DNA of 64,000 nucleotides from NCBI GenBank assembly GCA_964558665.1, contig CAZLFA010000001.1, forward strand, positions 1-64,000, given 5' to 3'. The notes under the pieces were generated by a model. The model did not search any database. It saw nothing but the letters and a program-made list of their open reading frames with translations, and was not told the origin of the DNA. The stretch comes from CAZLFA01 sp964558665. GTDB lineage: Bacteria; Desulfobacterota; Syntrophia; Syntrophales; PHBD01. Shown here one piece after another: positions 35,046-44,186 of the stretch. The stretch's first letter is position 1. Every line of letters begins with the position of its first letter. The translations under genes were made by a program, and so were the position numbers.

Positions 35046-37223
35046 TCAACTGATAAATAACATCTCCCAGAATTTTGGTATAGGCCACAGTTCATCATCG
35101 ACAAGGCCTTCCAGTTCATCAACATATTCCCTGAGGTCGTTCATTTTTGTTTTTATCTTATCGCACATTAATTCCGCTTTTTTCTGTTCATCATGAACAT
35201 CCGATGCTTTGCTGATTGCGGAAAGTATTTCCTTATTCACGTTATATACTTTATTTATAAGGAAGGTAATCCTTTTGAGCAGATCCTGCTGGGCAGACAT
35301 ATCTGCAGATTTGCCAAGCGCCTCGCGTGTGCCGATTATAGCTCCGGTGAGACGTTTTTGATAAGTTGTTGCCGCCGGCACGATCTGGCTCAGGCAGATG
35401 CTATTCAGGCATTTTGCCTCGATTTCCATATCCTTTATGTATCTTTCGAGGTGGATCAGATAGCGCGATTTCAGTTCTACATTGGATAAAACTCGATATT
35501 TATCAAACAGCTCCAAAGCCTTTTCCGTTATCAATGACTTTAAGGCAACCGGCGTGGTCTTGTTGTTCGGCAGGCCTCTTTGGGCAGCCTCTTTCTCCCA
35601 TGCCTGGGAATAATTATCGCCATTAAAGAGAATTGGTTTTATTAGCTTGAGTTCTTCTCTGATAACGCTCATGACGCATCGGTTTATATTGCTGTTTTTT
35701 GCGCATTGCGCATGGATCTTTTCTGCCAGATAGTCCAGGCTTTCCGCAATTATCGTATTGAGCACCGTGGCCGGGAAAGAAATTGATTGTGATGATCCCA
35801 CGGCCCGGAATTCGAATTTGCTTCCAGTGAAGGCAAATGGCGATGTCCGGTTGCGGTCTGTGCTGTCTTTGCTGACAAGGGGGAGCGAAGAAATGCCAAG
35901 GTTTATGATTTCACTGTCAGTTGCTTTGGTGGCTTTGCCTTTTTCAATATCCTCAAGAATTTTTGTCAGCTGATCGCCGAGAAATACGGAAATGATGGCA
36001 GGCGGCGCTTCATTCGCACCGAGACGGTGATCATTGGCGTATGAACCGACCGACGCTCGCAGAATGTCCGCATGCATGTATACGGCACGGATTGTGGCTA
36101 TGAGAAAGATCAGGAACTGAATATTGTCATGGGGCGTCTTGCCGGGGTTGAGAAGGTTGTTGCCTTTGTTGTCGGAAAGCGACCAGTTTAAATGCTTGCC
36201 GGAACCGTTGATTCCTGCAAATGGTTTTTCGTGGAGAAGGCATGCCAGTTTATGCTTCTTTGCCACCGAGATCATGGTGTCCATGACAATCTGGTTGTGG
36301 TCTACAGCCAGGTTGGCCTCTTCAAATACCGGCGCCAATTCAAACTGACTGGGGGCTACTTCGTTGTGTCTGGTTTTGGCGGGAACGGCCAGTTTGAAGA
36401 GCTCCTCTTCCATGTCATGCATATAGGACGATATTCTTTCCTTGATGCTGCCGAAATACTGATCTTCCAGTTCCTGTCCTTTAGGAGGCGGAGCTCCAAC
36501 AACTGCGCGGCCGCTCAGAACGAGATCCTGCCGTTTAAAGAAGTAGTCCGCGTCTATCAAAAAATATTCCTGCTCCGGACCCAGCGTTGCATAAACTCCT
36601 CTGGTGTCTTTGTTGCCCAGCAGTTTTAAAAGATTCAAGGCACTTTTACTGATAGCCCTGTTGGACCTCAAAAGCGGGGTCTTTTTATCCAGGGCTTCTC
36701 CCGTATATGAGAAAAAGGCCGTCGGAATGCACAGAGTGGTGGAGATACCGTTTCTACGAATGAAGGCCGGCGAAGACATATCCCATGCCGTGTAACCTCT
36801 GGCTTCAAAAGTAGCACGGATGCCGCCGCTCGGGAAACTCGAAGCGTCCGGCTCCCCCTGTACCAGTTGCTTGCCGGAAAAACGCTCCAATACCGCACTG
36901 ACCCCGGTGACATCTATGAAAGCATCATGCTTTTCTGCCGTTATACCGGTCATAGGCTGAAACCAATGGGCGAAATGGGTTGCGCCTTTTTCAATAGCCC
37001 ATTCCTTCATGGCGTGGGCGACAATGTTGGCGGTTTCGATGTCTATGATAGTTCCTTCATGGATGGCATCGATGATCCTGCTGTATGTATCCCCGGGAAG
37101 CTTGAGCTTCATCACCCTGATATTAAACGTATCCTCACCGTAGTACTCAGATACGGGAAAAGCTTTTTCTTTTTCTACCGGGTAGGTTCTTTCTGCCGCG
37201 ATTATTGGGCACGTCTTTTTCAT
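35046..37223 (-). CDS. glnA: type III glutamine synthetase (GlnN)
   Basis: It makes glutamine from glutamate, ammonia and ATP. At 725 residues it has the size of the dodecameric GSIII class, well above the 440-470 of GSI. Landmarks are GPEQEYF at the N-terminal side of the active site, TRHNEVAPSQFE, the ATP-site segment NGSGKHLNWS and a helical C-terminal extension rich in Lys/Glu. GSIII is not known to be controlled by the adenylylation used for GSI. It directly follows the glutamate synthase genes (29 bases), completing a GS-GOGAT pair in one transcript. Confidence 0.94.
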   Translation of the reverse strand: MKKTCPIIAAERTYPVEKEKAFPVSEYYGEDTFNIRVMKLKLPGDTYSRIIDAIHEGTIIDIETANIVAHAMKEWAIEKGATHFAHWFQPMTGITAEKHDAFIDVTGVSAVLERFSGKQLVQGEPDASSFPSGGIRATFEARGYTAWDMSSPAFIRRNGISTTLCIPTAFFSYTGEALDKKTPLLRSNRAISKSALNLLKLLGNKDTRGVYATLGPEQEYFLIDADYFFKRQDLVLSGRAVVGAPPPKGQELEDQYFGSIKERISSYMHDMEEELFKLAVPAKTRHNEVAPSQFELAPVFEEANLAVDHNQIVMDTMISVAKKHKLACLLHEKPFAGINGSGKHLNWSLSDNKGNNLLNPGKTPHDNIQFLIFLIATIRAVYMHADILRASVGSYANDHRLGANEAPPAIISVFLGDQLTKILEDIEKGKATKATDSEIINLGISSLPLVSKDSTDRNRTSPFAFTGSKFEFRAVGSSQSISFPATVLNTIIAESLDYLAEKIHAQCAKNSNINRCVMSVIREELKLIKPILFNGDNYSQAWEKEAAQRGLPNNKTTPVALKSLITEKALELFDKYRVLSNVELKSRYLIHLERYIKDMEIEAKCLNSICLSQIVPAATTYQKRLTGAIIGTREALGKSADMSAQQDLLKRITFLINKVYNVNKEILSAISKASDVHDEQKKAELMCDKIKTKMNDLREYVDELEGLVDDELWPIPKFWEMLFIS

Positions 37224-37252
37224 AAATCCTCCCTATTTTAACATTTATTGTT

Positions 37253-39586
37253 TTATTCAAGCGATGTGTTCTCTCTGGTCTCCCATATTCCGCAGGGACA
37301 TGCTCCGGCGCAAAAACCGCAGCCTATACACTTATCCGGATCTGCAACATATTCATAGCCGTCGTCATCAAGTTGATTCCTGGAGATGGCATTTTGCGGA
37401 CACAACGTTTCACAGAGGCCGCAATCACGGCATGAACCGCAGGATGCGCACTGCAATGAGCAGGAATCCAGATCTCCGACGGCAGATATTCCGGGATCGT
37501 AATACTCCAGATGGATGCGTGCCGGTGCTATTGGGGGCAGTTGATCGTAATCATCATGCCTGCCCCGCAGAATATCGTCGATTGCCCGCGCGGCAATCCT
37601 TCCGGCGCCGATAGCCTCTGTCAGAAGTCCGAGGCGGACTGCATCGCCAACAGCGAAGACTTGGGGATCACTGGTCTGGAAAAAGCCGTTCACGGAAATA
37701 AATCCCCTCTCCAGTCTGATATCTTCCGGAAGAAAACCCAGATCCGGAGTATCGCCGACGGCAGTGATAACAGTATCGGCAGGCAGCAATTCGCCACTTG
37801 TCAGTTCTACACCGTCTTTCTTTATGGCTTTTGTAAAACGCGGCCACAGGAAACGGGCGCCTGCTTTCTCGGCATGTTTTCTCTCTACACCGAATGATGC
37901 CGGTTCCTGGATATCTATGAGAGTTATATCCTGGGCGCCGAGTCTTGCCGCTTCAGACGCAACATCACATCCTACATTACCTGCACCGATAATAACAACA
38001 CGCTTTCCGACTTTGATCTGGTTAGCCTTGCTTTTCCTCAGAAAATCCAGGGCAGAAACGGCCAGTTCGTGTCCGTGTACAGGAATAGTGCGTGCCTTCT
38101 GAGCTCCTGATGCAATTACCACAAAATCATGTTTGGTTTTGATTTTCTGAAAATCCTTTTTAGTCAAGGGTTTTTTCAGATTTATCTGGCGGATAAGCTT
38201 ATGAAGCCGTTTCAATTCATGGCTGATGACATCTTCCGGGATACGATTGTCGGGAATAGTGGCTGTAATCTTTCCCCCCAGACGTTCAGCAGATTCATAA
38301 ACAACAGGTGTATGTCCTTTCATCCAGAGTTGCCAGGCTGTTGATAGCCCTGACGGCCCGCCGCCTATGATGGCTATTGTTTTTCCGGAAGACGCTTCTT
38401 GCGCAGGTGCCTTTGCTTTTAAAGAAGCCTTGCCCAGGCCTGCTATGTCCAATGCGGGCATACGCATAATCTGGCGAGTGCAGCTATTCATGCAGAGATT
38501 CGGGCATAAATAGCCGCAGACTGTTGCCGGAAAAGGTGTGTAGTTGAGAGCCAGATCTACGGCCTCTTCCATCTTTCCATTGCGTATCAGTTTCCAGCGC
38601 TTCTGAACGGGAATCCCCGTCGGGCATGATGCCTGGCAAGGTGCAAGATGCTTTTCGTTTTCCCATGAAGGCACATAGCGCCGCATATCTCCTGTAGGTA
38701 TGACTTCAATAGGGCTCCTGGAAATGTCCGTCAGATCCCCGATGAGGCCGCCTTTCCCCAATTCTTTATCCCATATTTCCTCGATAAACCGTTGCATGGA
38801 ACGCTTGGCTTTTGCCGTTTTTTCGTGAGGTCTCTTTGCCTTCAATATCTGCCAGGCGGAACGGTCGGCAGTGAGGACGGGATAAAGCTCTGTGTGTCCT
38901 ATTGATTTAAGGAACTGCGTTATATTGGTTTTGAGCCAGGCCCAGTCATCGTCTTCGAGTGCGGACAGTTTTGCGTCCTCTTCACTGAAGCCTTGATGAG
39001 AGCCGCGGAAAAATATTTTACCTCCAACCATGCCGACGCAGGGCCTGTATCCCAAAATATTTTCGTAGCGTGCGGTGTCGTGGCCGCATATAACTGCAAT
39101 GCCGCCCGCCATGAATTCGGCGAAAGAGTCACCTACGCTGCCGAGAACCCATAATTCCGGCGACGCAAAACGGGGGTTCTGCTTTGTCATGGTCATGCCC
39201 CTTGCGCCGATATCCCCTGCTATGAATATCTTGCCCTGGCCCATGGCGTTTCCTACGCCATTTGTTGCATGGCCGCGGACGATTATATGGGCGCCGGCAT
39301 TCAACCAGCCCACGTCATCCGAGCATGGACCGAATATGTCTAATGTCGTATTGGGAAACCCCATGGACCCGACGCGTTGTCCCGCCGATCCCAGAACGCG
39401 GATTAATATTTCATCATGACCGGCTTTCCAGAGCCGTCCCCCGATTCCGTGCTGACCATAAGCGTGAACTTCAATGCAGCGGTGACCGTCTCTTATGGCT
39501 TCCTGGATAGAAGCTTCCAGGTTTCGTGTATCCACGCGGAGGCCTTCTTTCATGCCGGAGATAATGATAGTGGGTTTGTATAACAT
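37253..39586 (-). CDS. glutamate synthase GXGXG domain fused to NADPH oxidoreductase and ferredoxin modules
   Basis: This 777-residue fusion carries the GltB C-terminal beta-helix (about 1-230, with repeated GxGxGG and GNAMGQGKIFIAGD). A GltD-like reductase follows: an N-terminal Cys-rich domain (PCQASCPTGIP, CGYLCPNLC), FAD site IIGGGPSGLS and NAD(P) site VVIIGAGNVGCDV. The C-terminal double [4Fe-4S] ferredoxin has CGLCETLCP and CIGCGFCAGACP. In the split, archaeal-like glutamate synthase it would pass electrons from NAD(P)H or ferredoxin to the FMN subunit. It begins 11 bases after the FMN-domain gene. Confidence 0.9.
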   Translation of the reverse strand: MLYKPTIIISGMKEGLRVDTRNLEASIQEAIRDGHRCIEVHAYGQHGIGGRLWKAGHDEILIRVLGSAGQRVGSMGFPNTTLDIFGPCSDDVGWLNAGAHIIVRGHATNGVGNAMGQGKIFIAGDIGARGMTMTKQNPRFASPELWVLGSVGDSFAEFMAGGIAVICGHDTARYENILGYRPCVGMVGGKIFFRGSHQGFSEEDAKLSALEDDDWAWLKTNITQFLKSIGHTELYPVLTADRSAWQILKAKRPHEKTAKAKRSMQRFIEEIWDKELGKGGLIGDLTDISRSPIEVIPTGDMRRYVPSWENEKHLAPCQASCPTGIPVQKRWKLIRNGKMEEAVDLALNYTPFPATVCGYLCPNLCMNSCTRQIMRMPALDIAGLGKASLKAKAPAQEASSGKTIAIIGGGPSGLSTAWQLWMKGHTPVVYESAERLGGKITATIPDNRIPEDVISHELKRLHKLIRQINLKKPLTKKDFQKIKTKHDFVVIASGAQKARTIPVHGHELAVSALDFLRKSKANQIKVGKRVVIIGAGNVGCDVASEAARLGAQDITLIDIQEPASFGVERKHAEKAGARFLWPRFTKAIKKDGVELTSGELLPADTVITAVGDTPDLGFLPEDIRLERGFISVNGFFQTSDPQVFAVGDAVRLGLLTEAIGAGRIAARAIDDILRGRHDDYDQLPPIAPARIHLEYYDPGISAVGDLDSCSLQCASCGSCRDCGLCETLCPQNAISRNQLDDDGYEYVADPDKCIGCGFCAGACPCGIWETRENTSLE

Positions 39587-39597
39587 GAAATACTCTC

Positions 39598-41232
39598 CTA
39601 TAATGCGTAGCGTATCTGAAGCCGTTCGGCTGCGTAACCGTCTGCAATGCCCAGGGCGTCAGACATGCCTATGGGAAGGGATGTTGACCGTCCAAGCGGC
39701 GCTACGATTTTTTTTAGTTCTGTATCAAAACTCAAATAGACATCAACCAGGCGCTGTGCCACCTGCTCCGGATCCAGGCGTCTATAAAGGCGTGGATCCT
39801 GCGAGGTAATACCCTTGGGGCACATACCTATGTTGCATATGTTACAGCGATCAAACTCCGAACCCAGGCATCCCGCCGCTGCCTGCATCACATATTTTCC
39901 TATCTGCACGCCGCTTGCCCCCAGCATTATCAAAGCTGCAGCGTTAGCAGCCAGATTGCCGTTTTTACCTATTCCGCCGCCTGCAAACAGCGGTATTTCG
40001 TTCTGCTTGCCTATTTTAACCAGTGTCAGATAGGCATCGCGGATATTGCTGGCAATAGGGTGCCCCATATGATTCATGGAAACATTGTAAGCAGCCCCTG
40101 TTCCTCCATCCTCTCCGTCTATAGCGAGAGCAGCCGCATAGGGGTTGCGGGTGAGATTGTTCAGGACAGCCAGTGTTGTACTTGAAGCCGATATTTTGGG
40201 ATACACAGGGACTCGAAATCCCCAGGCCATGGACATCGACTGGATCATTTTTGCCACCGATTCCTCTATGGAGTACTTTGTCTGGTGAGTAGGAGGGCTT
40301 GGCAGGCTTATGCCCTGTGGAACACCGCGAATAGCGGCGATAAGCTTGTTGACTTTGTACCACATAAGAAGACCGCCGTCTCCGGGTTTAGCGCCCTGAC
40401 CATATTTGATCTCAATGGCGCAGGGATCTTCCTTCATTTCAGGAAGGGCATGGATTATTTCATCCCAGCCGAAATAGCCGCTGGCAATCTGAAGAATTAT
40501 ATATTTGAGAAACCTGGATCGCAGCAGACGTGGCGGACAGCCCCCTTCTCCTGTTGCTACGCGTACAGGCATTCCCAGTTCTTCGTTCAGATAAGCAACC
40601 CCCATCTGTATTCCTTCCCACATATTGGGAGACAGCGCTCCGAATGACATGCTGCCGATTACTAAAGGATATATTTCGCGTACGGGAGGTATCCAGCCAT
40701 TATTGGCAGACAGTTTTACCAGTTCTTCCGCCGGCAGGATTCTGCCCAGCAGGGTTCGCAGTTCGAAATCATGTCTTCCTGCATCGAGGGCAGGATCCGT
40801 AAGCATGGAAATGCGGACAAATTTGATTTCATCGAGGAGGTTACGTGGGTCATTACGCCGTCCGCCTCTGCGGCGGGGCACTCCTCCCTGATTATTATGG
40901 AAGCGCAATTTGTCTGTTTCTGCGTTGCGAACAGGATGAATGGCTGCATTGGGACAGACAAGATCGCACATGCCGCATCCTATGCATGCAAAAGCCGGCT
41001 CGGTGCGTTGACTGATGCCATGATAGACGGCATAGACGTTTCCCGGTTTTTCTGTCAGTCCCAATGCGGTATTCACTGTACGCTTTCTATGGACACCCAG
41101 TTCAATGGCGCGGACCGGACAGACGGCCGTGCAGCGCCCGCAAAGGGTGCATGCTTCCCTGTTCCAGACGATCTGCCAGGGGAGATCACTCTTGCTCAAA
41201 GTTGAAGGGCTTATCTTTCCCATTGATTCCAT
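39598..41232 (-). CDS. glutamate synthase FMN/synthase domain with N-terminal ferredoxin
   Basis: This 544-residue protein starts with two [4Fe-4S] motifs (CTLCGRCTAVCP and CIGCGMCDLVCP). The FMN-binding glutamate synthase barrel follows, with ATGEGGCP, IKYGQGAKPGDGG and IDGEDGGTGAAY, and late cysteines in CNICNIGMCPKGI as in the 3Fe-4S site of GltB. It makes two glutamates from 2-oxoglutarate and ammonia. AGGAG lies 8 bases before the ATG, and the start overlaps the end of the amidotransferase gene by 22 bases. It is the archaeal-type GltB domain 2 unit. Confidence 0.94.
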   Translation of the reverse strand: MESMGKISPSTLSKSDLPWQIVWNREACTLCGRCTAVCPVRAIELGVHRKRTVNTALGLTEKPGNVYAVYHGISQRTEPAFACIGCGMCDLVCPNAAIHPVRNAETDKLRFHNNQGGVPRRRGGRRNDPRNLLDEIKFVRISMLTDPALDAGRHDFELRTLLGRILPAEELVKLSANNGWIPPVREIYPLVIGSMSFGALSPNMWEGIQMGVAYLNEELGMPVRVATGEGGCPPRLLRSRFLKYIILQIASGYFGWDEIIHALPEMKEDPCAIEIKYGQGAKPGDGGLLMWYKVNKLIAAIRGVPQGISLPSPPTHQTKYSIEESVAKMIQSMSMAWGFRVPVYPKISASSTTLAVLNNLTRNPYAAALAIDGEDGGTGAAYNVSMNHMGHPIASNIRDAYLTLVKIGKQNEIPLFAGGGIGKNGNLAANAAALIMLGASGVQIGKYVMQAAAGCLGSEFDRCNICNIGMCPKGITSQDPRLYRRLDPEQVAQRLVDVYLSFDTELKKIVAPLGRSTSLPIGMSDALGIADGYAAERLQIRYAL

Positions 41233-42326
41233 CTTACAAACTCCTGTCTGTTTGGCGGCACAATGACCGTATCGTATTTCATCGGTTGAAAATCATCCCG
41301 TTTGTTCCGTGCAGGGATAGCTGCATCAAGGCCGCACATTTCCGATGAAAAGGCAAACATCCCCGAAGCGCCCCCCACGATACCCGGGCGAAGTTTTTTG
41401 CTGTCCTGAACCATAAATAATGTTTTATCCGGAAGACAGCCTATTATGCAGTTGGGACCATCGATGATTAGAGGCCGGCAGGCGTGTTTGACAGCACGCA
41501 GCCTTGCTCCGTTCGGGTGGCGGGACAATTCTTCATCCTTCAAAGGTGTGATAAGATGTTTGTACATATTCAAATCCATACCTAACTTTTTCTGGGCAAA
41601 ATGGAGGATGTGAGTAAATACCTCTGAATCGGACTGATAGCCCATATAGCCTTCATAATTGCGGGAGGCGAGATATTCCCTGATCGGAACAAAGGCGGTA
41701 TTCTCGCCGTTAGTCATGGTTGAAAAACCCTGGATGAAAAAGGGGTGACAGGCGTAGATGTCAATAGCATAATTTGTGTTCTGTCTGCCCTGGGCGAGGA
41801 TAATGCGCGCCTGGAACTCCTCATTGTCCAATCCCAGATATTCTGCAAGGACGAGCGGATCACCCACCTCCTTGATCATTATTACATCCGGCCAGAAACT
41901 GAATATCATCATAGCCCCATCCTGTTCGCCCATCTGTCTGAGTTTGAGACGGGTCAGCATGAGGCGGTGCTCCAGTTCTTCTTTGCTGAGAGACTGCCAA
42001 TCAGGTGGATAATCGTATACACGAACAAGATAATTGTCCCGTTTAGGTGTACCCGGCGGCGGCGTTTTGGCAGGCCGTATAGACAGTTTGTATTTCACCA
42101 TGAAATCAAGGTCCAGCATATAACGGTCTAATGTCCGGATGCCTTCGTTCGAAAAAATGCCTGAGAGTATGGGGGCGCCCTTGAACCGTTCGAAAGTTCC
42201 TCCCAGATCCGTAAGAAACAATCCCACTCCGGAACCATCATGACCTTCTTTCATGACATTCAATGCATGGATTGCTGTCATCGGCGAAAGAGGTTCTCTG
42301 CTGGTTATGGCAAACAAACGGCACAT
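41211..42326 (-). CDS. glutamate synthase glutaminase subunit (class II amidotransferase)
   Basis: This 371-residue protein begins MCRLFAIT, so Cys2 becomes the N-terminal nucleophile after Met removal, as in class II (Ntn) amidotransferases. Later motifs NGENTAFVP, GYQSDSEVF and GPNCIIGCLPD match the glutaminase part of GltB. It releases ammonia from glutamine for the FMN subunit encoded next. AAAGGA precedes the ATG by about 7 bases. It is the first gene of the glt-gln-car-gua-pur run and lies about 60 bases downstream of a sigma-54 promoter. Confidence 0.93.
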   Translation of the reverse strand: MCRLFAITSREPLSPMTAIHALNVMKEGHDGSGVGLFLTDLGGTFERFKGAPILSGIFSNEGIRTLDRYMLDLDFMVKYKLSIRPAKTPPPGTPKRDNYLVRVYDYPPDWQSLSKEELEHRLMLTRLKLRQMGEQDGAMMIFSFWPDVIMIKEVGDPLVLAEYLGLDNEEFQARIILAQGRQNTNYAIDIYACHPFFIQGFSTMTNGENTAFVPIREYLASRNYEGYMGYQSDSEVFTHILHFAQKKLGMDLNMYKHLITPLKDEELSRHPNGARLRAVKHACRPLIIDGPNCIIGCLPDKTLFMVQDSKKLRPGIVGGASGMFAFSSEMCGLDAAIPARNKRDDFQPMKYDTVIVPPNRQEFVRWNQWER

Positions 42327-42368
42327 ACTTGATCCTTTCTGATATGACTACTTAACAAAATTATTGCT

Positions 42369-42389
42369 GCTGCATTTTTTATGCGGCAT
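42369..42389 (-). promoter_or_regulatory. hairpin at the 5' end of the glt leader
   Basis: Positions 42369-42376 and 42382-42389 pair over eight positions (one G-T) around a five-base loop. The predicted sigma-54 start at 42388 puts this hairpin at the very 5' end of the mRNA, where such structures can protect from decay. This is inference from position. Confidence 0.3.
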
Positions 42390-42398
42390 GGTTGCATT

Positions 42399-42414
42399 GC
42401 GAAAAAGGTGCCAT
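42399..42414 (-). promoter_or_regulatory. sigma-54 (-24/-12) promoter of the glutamate synthase operon
   Basis: On the minus strand 42414-42399 reads TGGCACCTTTTTCGCA, against the consensus TGGCACGNNNNTTGCW. GG and GC are at the exact spacing, with mismatches only at positions 7 and 13. The transcription start would be near 42388, about 62 bases before the gltB1 ATG. Confidence 0.75.
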
Positions 42415-42507
42415 AATGGAGCAGAAAAATACTTTTTTGTACTTTCCTCATATTTATACAGGTTCACCAACAAATGATTGAACCGGCAACTATTTTTTTG
42501 TTAATAA

Positions 42508-42555
42508 TGGACAAAATTGTAATATTTGCCCGAGTTGGGCATTACAAAATTGTCC
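42508..42555. promoter_or_regulatory. paired ACAAAATTGT sites, candidate enhancer of the glt promoter
   Basis: ACAAAATTGT occurs at 42510-42519 and 42544-42553, centres 34 bases apart. Each is an inverted repeat of ACAA and TTGT around AA. The whole block is a long imperfect palindrome from GGACAA to TTGTCC, with GCCC/GGGC in the middle. The centres are at about -126 and -160 from the predicted sigma-54 start, the usual distance for an activator of this class. It also lies 37 bases after the activator gene's stop and might double as its terminator. Confidence 0.65.
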
Positions 42556-42591
42556 TTCTTTTTGCCGCGCATGGGTCTTTTCTGTAGATCA

Positions 42592-44109
42592 TCAGTTCTT
42601 CTGCTTGAATTTCTTGGGATCGATTCCCATTTTGTTGATTTTGTAATGAATAATACGCTTTGTGGTACCCAGCAGTTTTGCTGCCCTGCTCTGGTTACCC
42701 TGAGTTGCTTTCAATGCGTCCACAATCAGTAATCTTTCCTGAGCCTCTACGATACTGTTCAGGCGACCATTATCCTTTTTTTCTCCATTGAGAGATTGGG
42801 TTTGCATCGAGGGAGGTAGATGGGTTGTTTCAATTGAATTACCGTCAGTCAGGAGAATGGCGCGTTCAATGCAATTTTCCAGTTCCCTCACATTGCCGGG
42901 CCACTGATGAGACAGGAACACTTCTATGACCGCAGAGGAAATTCTTTTTACAGGTTTTCCAAGTTCTTTAGTGTATTTCAGGACAAAATGATCCGCCAGC
43001 AGGATTATGTCGTTGCCGCGCTCACGAAGAGGCGGCAGGTGGATGGGAAAAACGCTTAGCCTGTAATAAAGATCATTGCGGAATTGTCCGGCGATAATGC
43101 AATCTTCAAGTAGTCGATTGGTGGCCGCTATTACCCTTGCATCAGTTTTTACCAGTCGCGGTGAGCCGAGAGGCTGAAATTGCTTTTCCTGCAGCACCCG
43201 GAGGAGTTTAGCTTGTGCTGCCGCAGAAAGCTCGGACACTTCATCAAGGAATATAGAACCGCTGTTGGCTTCTTCAAACCGGCCTCTATGCTGTCGCAAA
43301 GCGCCTGTAAATGCGCCTTTTTCGTGGCCGAAAAGCTCGCTCTCCATGAGAGTGTCGGGTATGGCTGCACAATTGACCTGTATCAATGGTCCGTTGCGCC
43401 GGGCGCTGTTCATATGGAGGGCACGGGCTATGAGCTCTTTGCCTGTCCCCGTCTCGCCGTGTATCAGGACCGTCGTGCTGGAATCGGCCACATGACTGAT
43501 GAGACCGAATACCTCCTGCATGCCTTTGGAGTGTCCTATGATATCTGTTGATGGGGATTTTCCCTGATTTACTATGCGCCTCAGTCTTCTATTTTCCTCT
43601 TCCAGACTCAAAATATGCACAGCTTTGGCGATCAATTCCGCCACCGAGCAGAGGAGGGCCAGTTCGCGGTCAAGAGAAAGAACATTTTTGTGCCCTTTGT
43701 CAGCCGAGAGTATTCCGACCACCCGCGAGTCATACATTATTGGAACACAAAGAAAGGAAAGCTCTTCTCTGTTTAGTGAGCGTCGTGCGCCTGTACGGTC
43801 TAAAAACATGTCCTCCTTGCCGAGGTTTGGCACAGCCATGGGAAGGCCAGTCTGGGCTACTTTGCCGGTAATGCCTTCTCCGGATTGGTAAGAAATTTCT
43901 CTGCCGTTCAAGGTTACTCCATGGGCCACTTCCAGCCAGGCTTTGCCTGTATCACGGTCCAGAAGAGAGATCATGCCCCGCGACATGCCAAGCCGGATGT
44001 CCATTTCCTTCAGCACCTGTTCCAGTTGATCCTTAAGATCCCAAGGCTGGGCCACTGCTTTAGCAATAGCATGCAAGGCCGCCAGTTCTTCATAATTGTG
44101 GATGCTCAA
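42592..44109 (-). CDS. sigma-54-dependent transcriptional activator, NifA type (GAF-AAA-Fis)
   Basis: This bacterial enhancer-binding protein has 505 residues from the TTG at 44109. An N-terminal GAF domain (about 15-165) precedes the AAA+ domain, which has Walker A GETGTGKE, the sigma-54 contact loop GAFTGA and Walker B IFLDEVSEL. A C-terminal Fis helix-turn-helix (NQSRAAKLLGTTKR) ends the protein. The frame is open to a TTG at 44190, but AAGGGAG sits 7 bases before 44109 and a possible -24/-12 promoter lies between the two. No receiver domain is present, so control is probably by a ligand or a PII-like protein. It lies 265 bases from gltB1 and is the obvious candidate activator of that operon. 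Confidence 0.9.
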   Translation of the reverse strand: MSIHNYEELAALHAIAKAVAQPWDLKDQLEQVLKEMDIRLGMSRGMISLLDRDTGKAWLEVAHGVTLNGREISYQSGEGITGKVAQTGLPMAVPNLGKEDMFLDRTGARRSLNREELSFLCVPIMYDSRVVGILSADKGHKNVLSLDRELALLCSVAELIAKAVHILSLEEENRRLRRIVNQGKSPSTDIIGHSKGMQEVFGLISHVADSSTTVLIHGETGTGKELIARALHMNSARRNGPLIQVNCAAIPDTLMESELFGHEKGAFTGALRQHRGRFEEANSGSIFLDEVSELSAAAQAKLLRVLQEKQFQPLGSPRLVKTDARVIAATNRLLEDCIIAGQFRNDLYYRLSVFPIHLPPLRERGNDIILLADHFVLKYTKELGKPVKRISSAVIEVFLSHQWPGNVRELENCIERAILLTDGNSIETTHLPPSMQTQSLNGEKKDNGRLNSIVEAQERLLIVDALKATQGNQSRAAKLLGTTKRIIHYKINKMGIDPKKFKQKN

Positions 44110-44141
44110 AAGCCGTCTCCCTTGTTTTTGCCTTCTTCTCC

Positions 44142-44157
44142 TGCACCTCTTATACCA
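44142..44157 (-). promoter_or_regulatory. possible sigma-54 promoter of the activator gene
   Basis: Minus strand 44157-44142 reads TGGTATAAGAGGTGCA. It keeps GG and TGCA at the exact -24/-12 spacing but lacks the CAC. The start would be near 44131, about 22 bases before the TTG at 44109 and its ribosome site. Confidence 0.35.
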
Positions 44158-44186
44158 CATATGGCCCTGTTGCAAAAGAATTTCGA

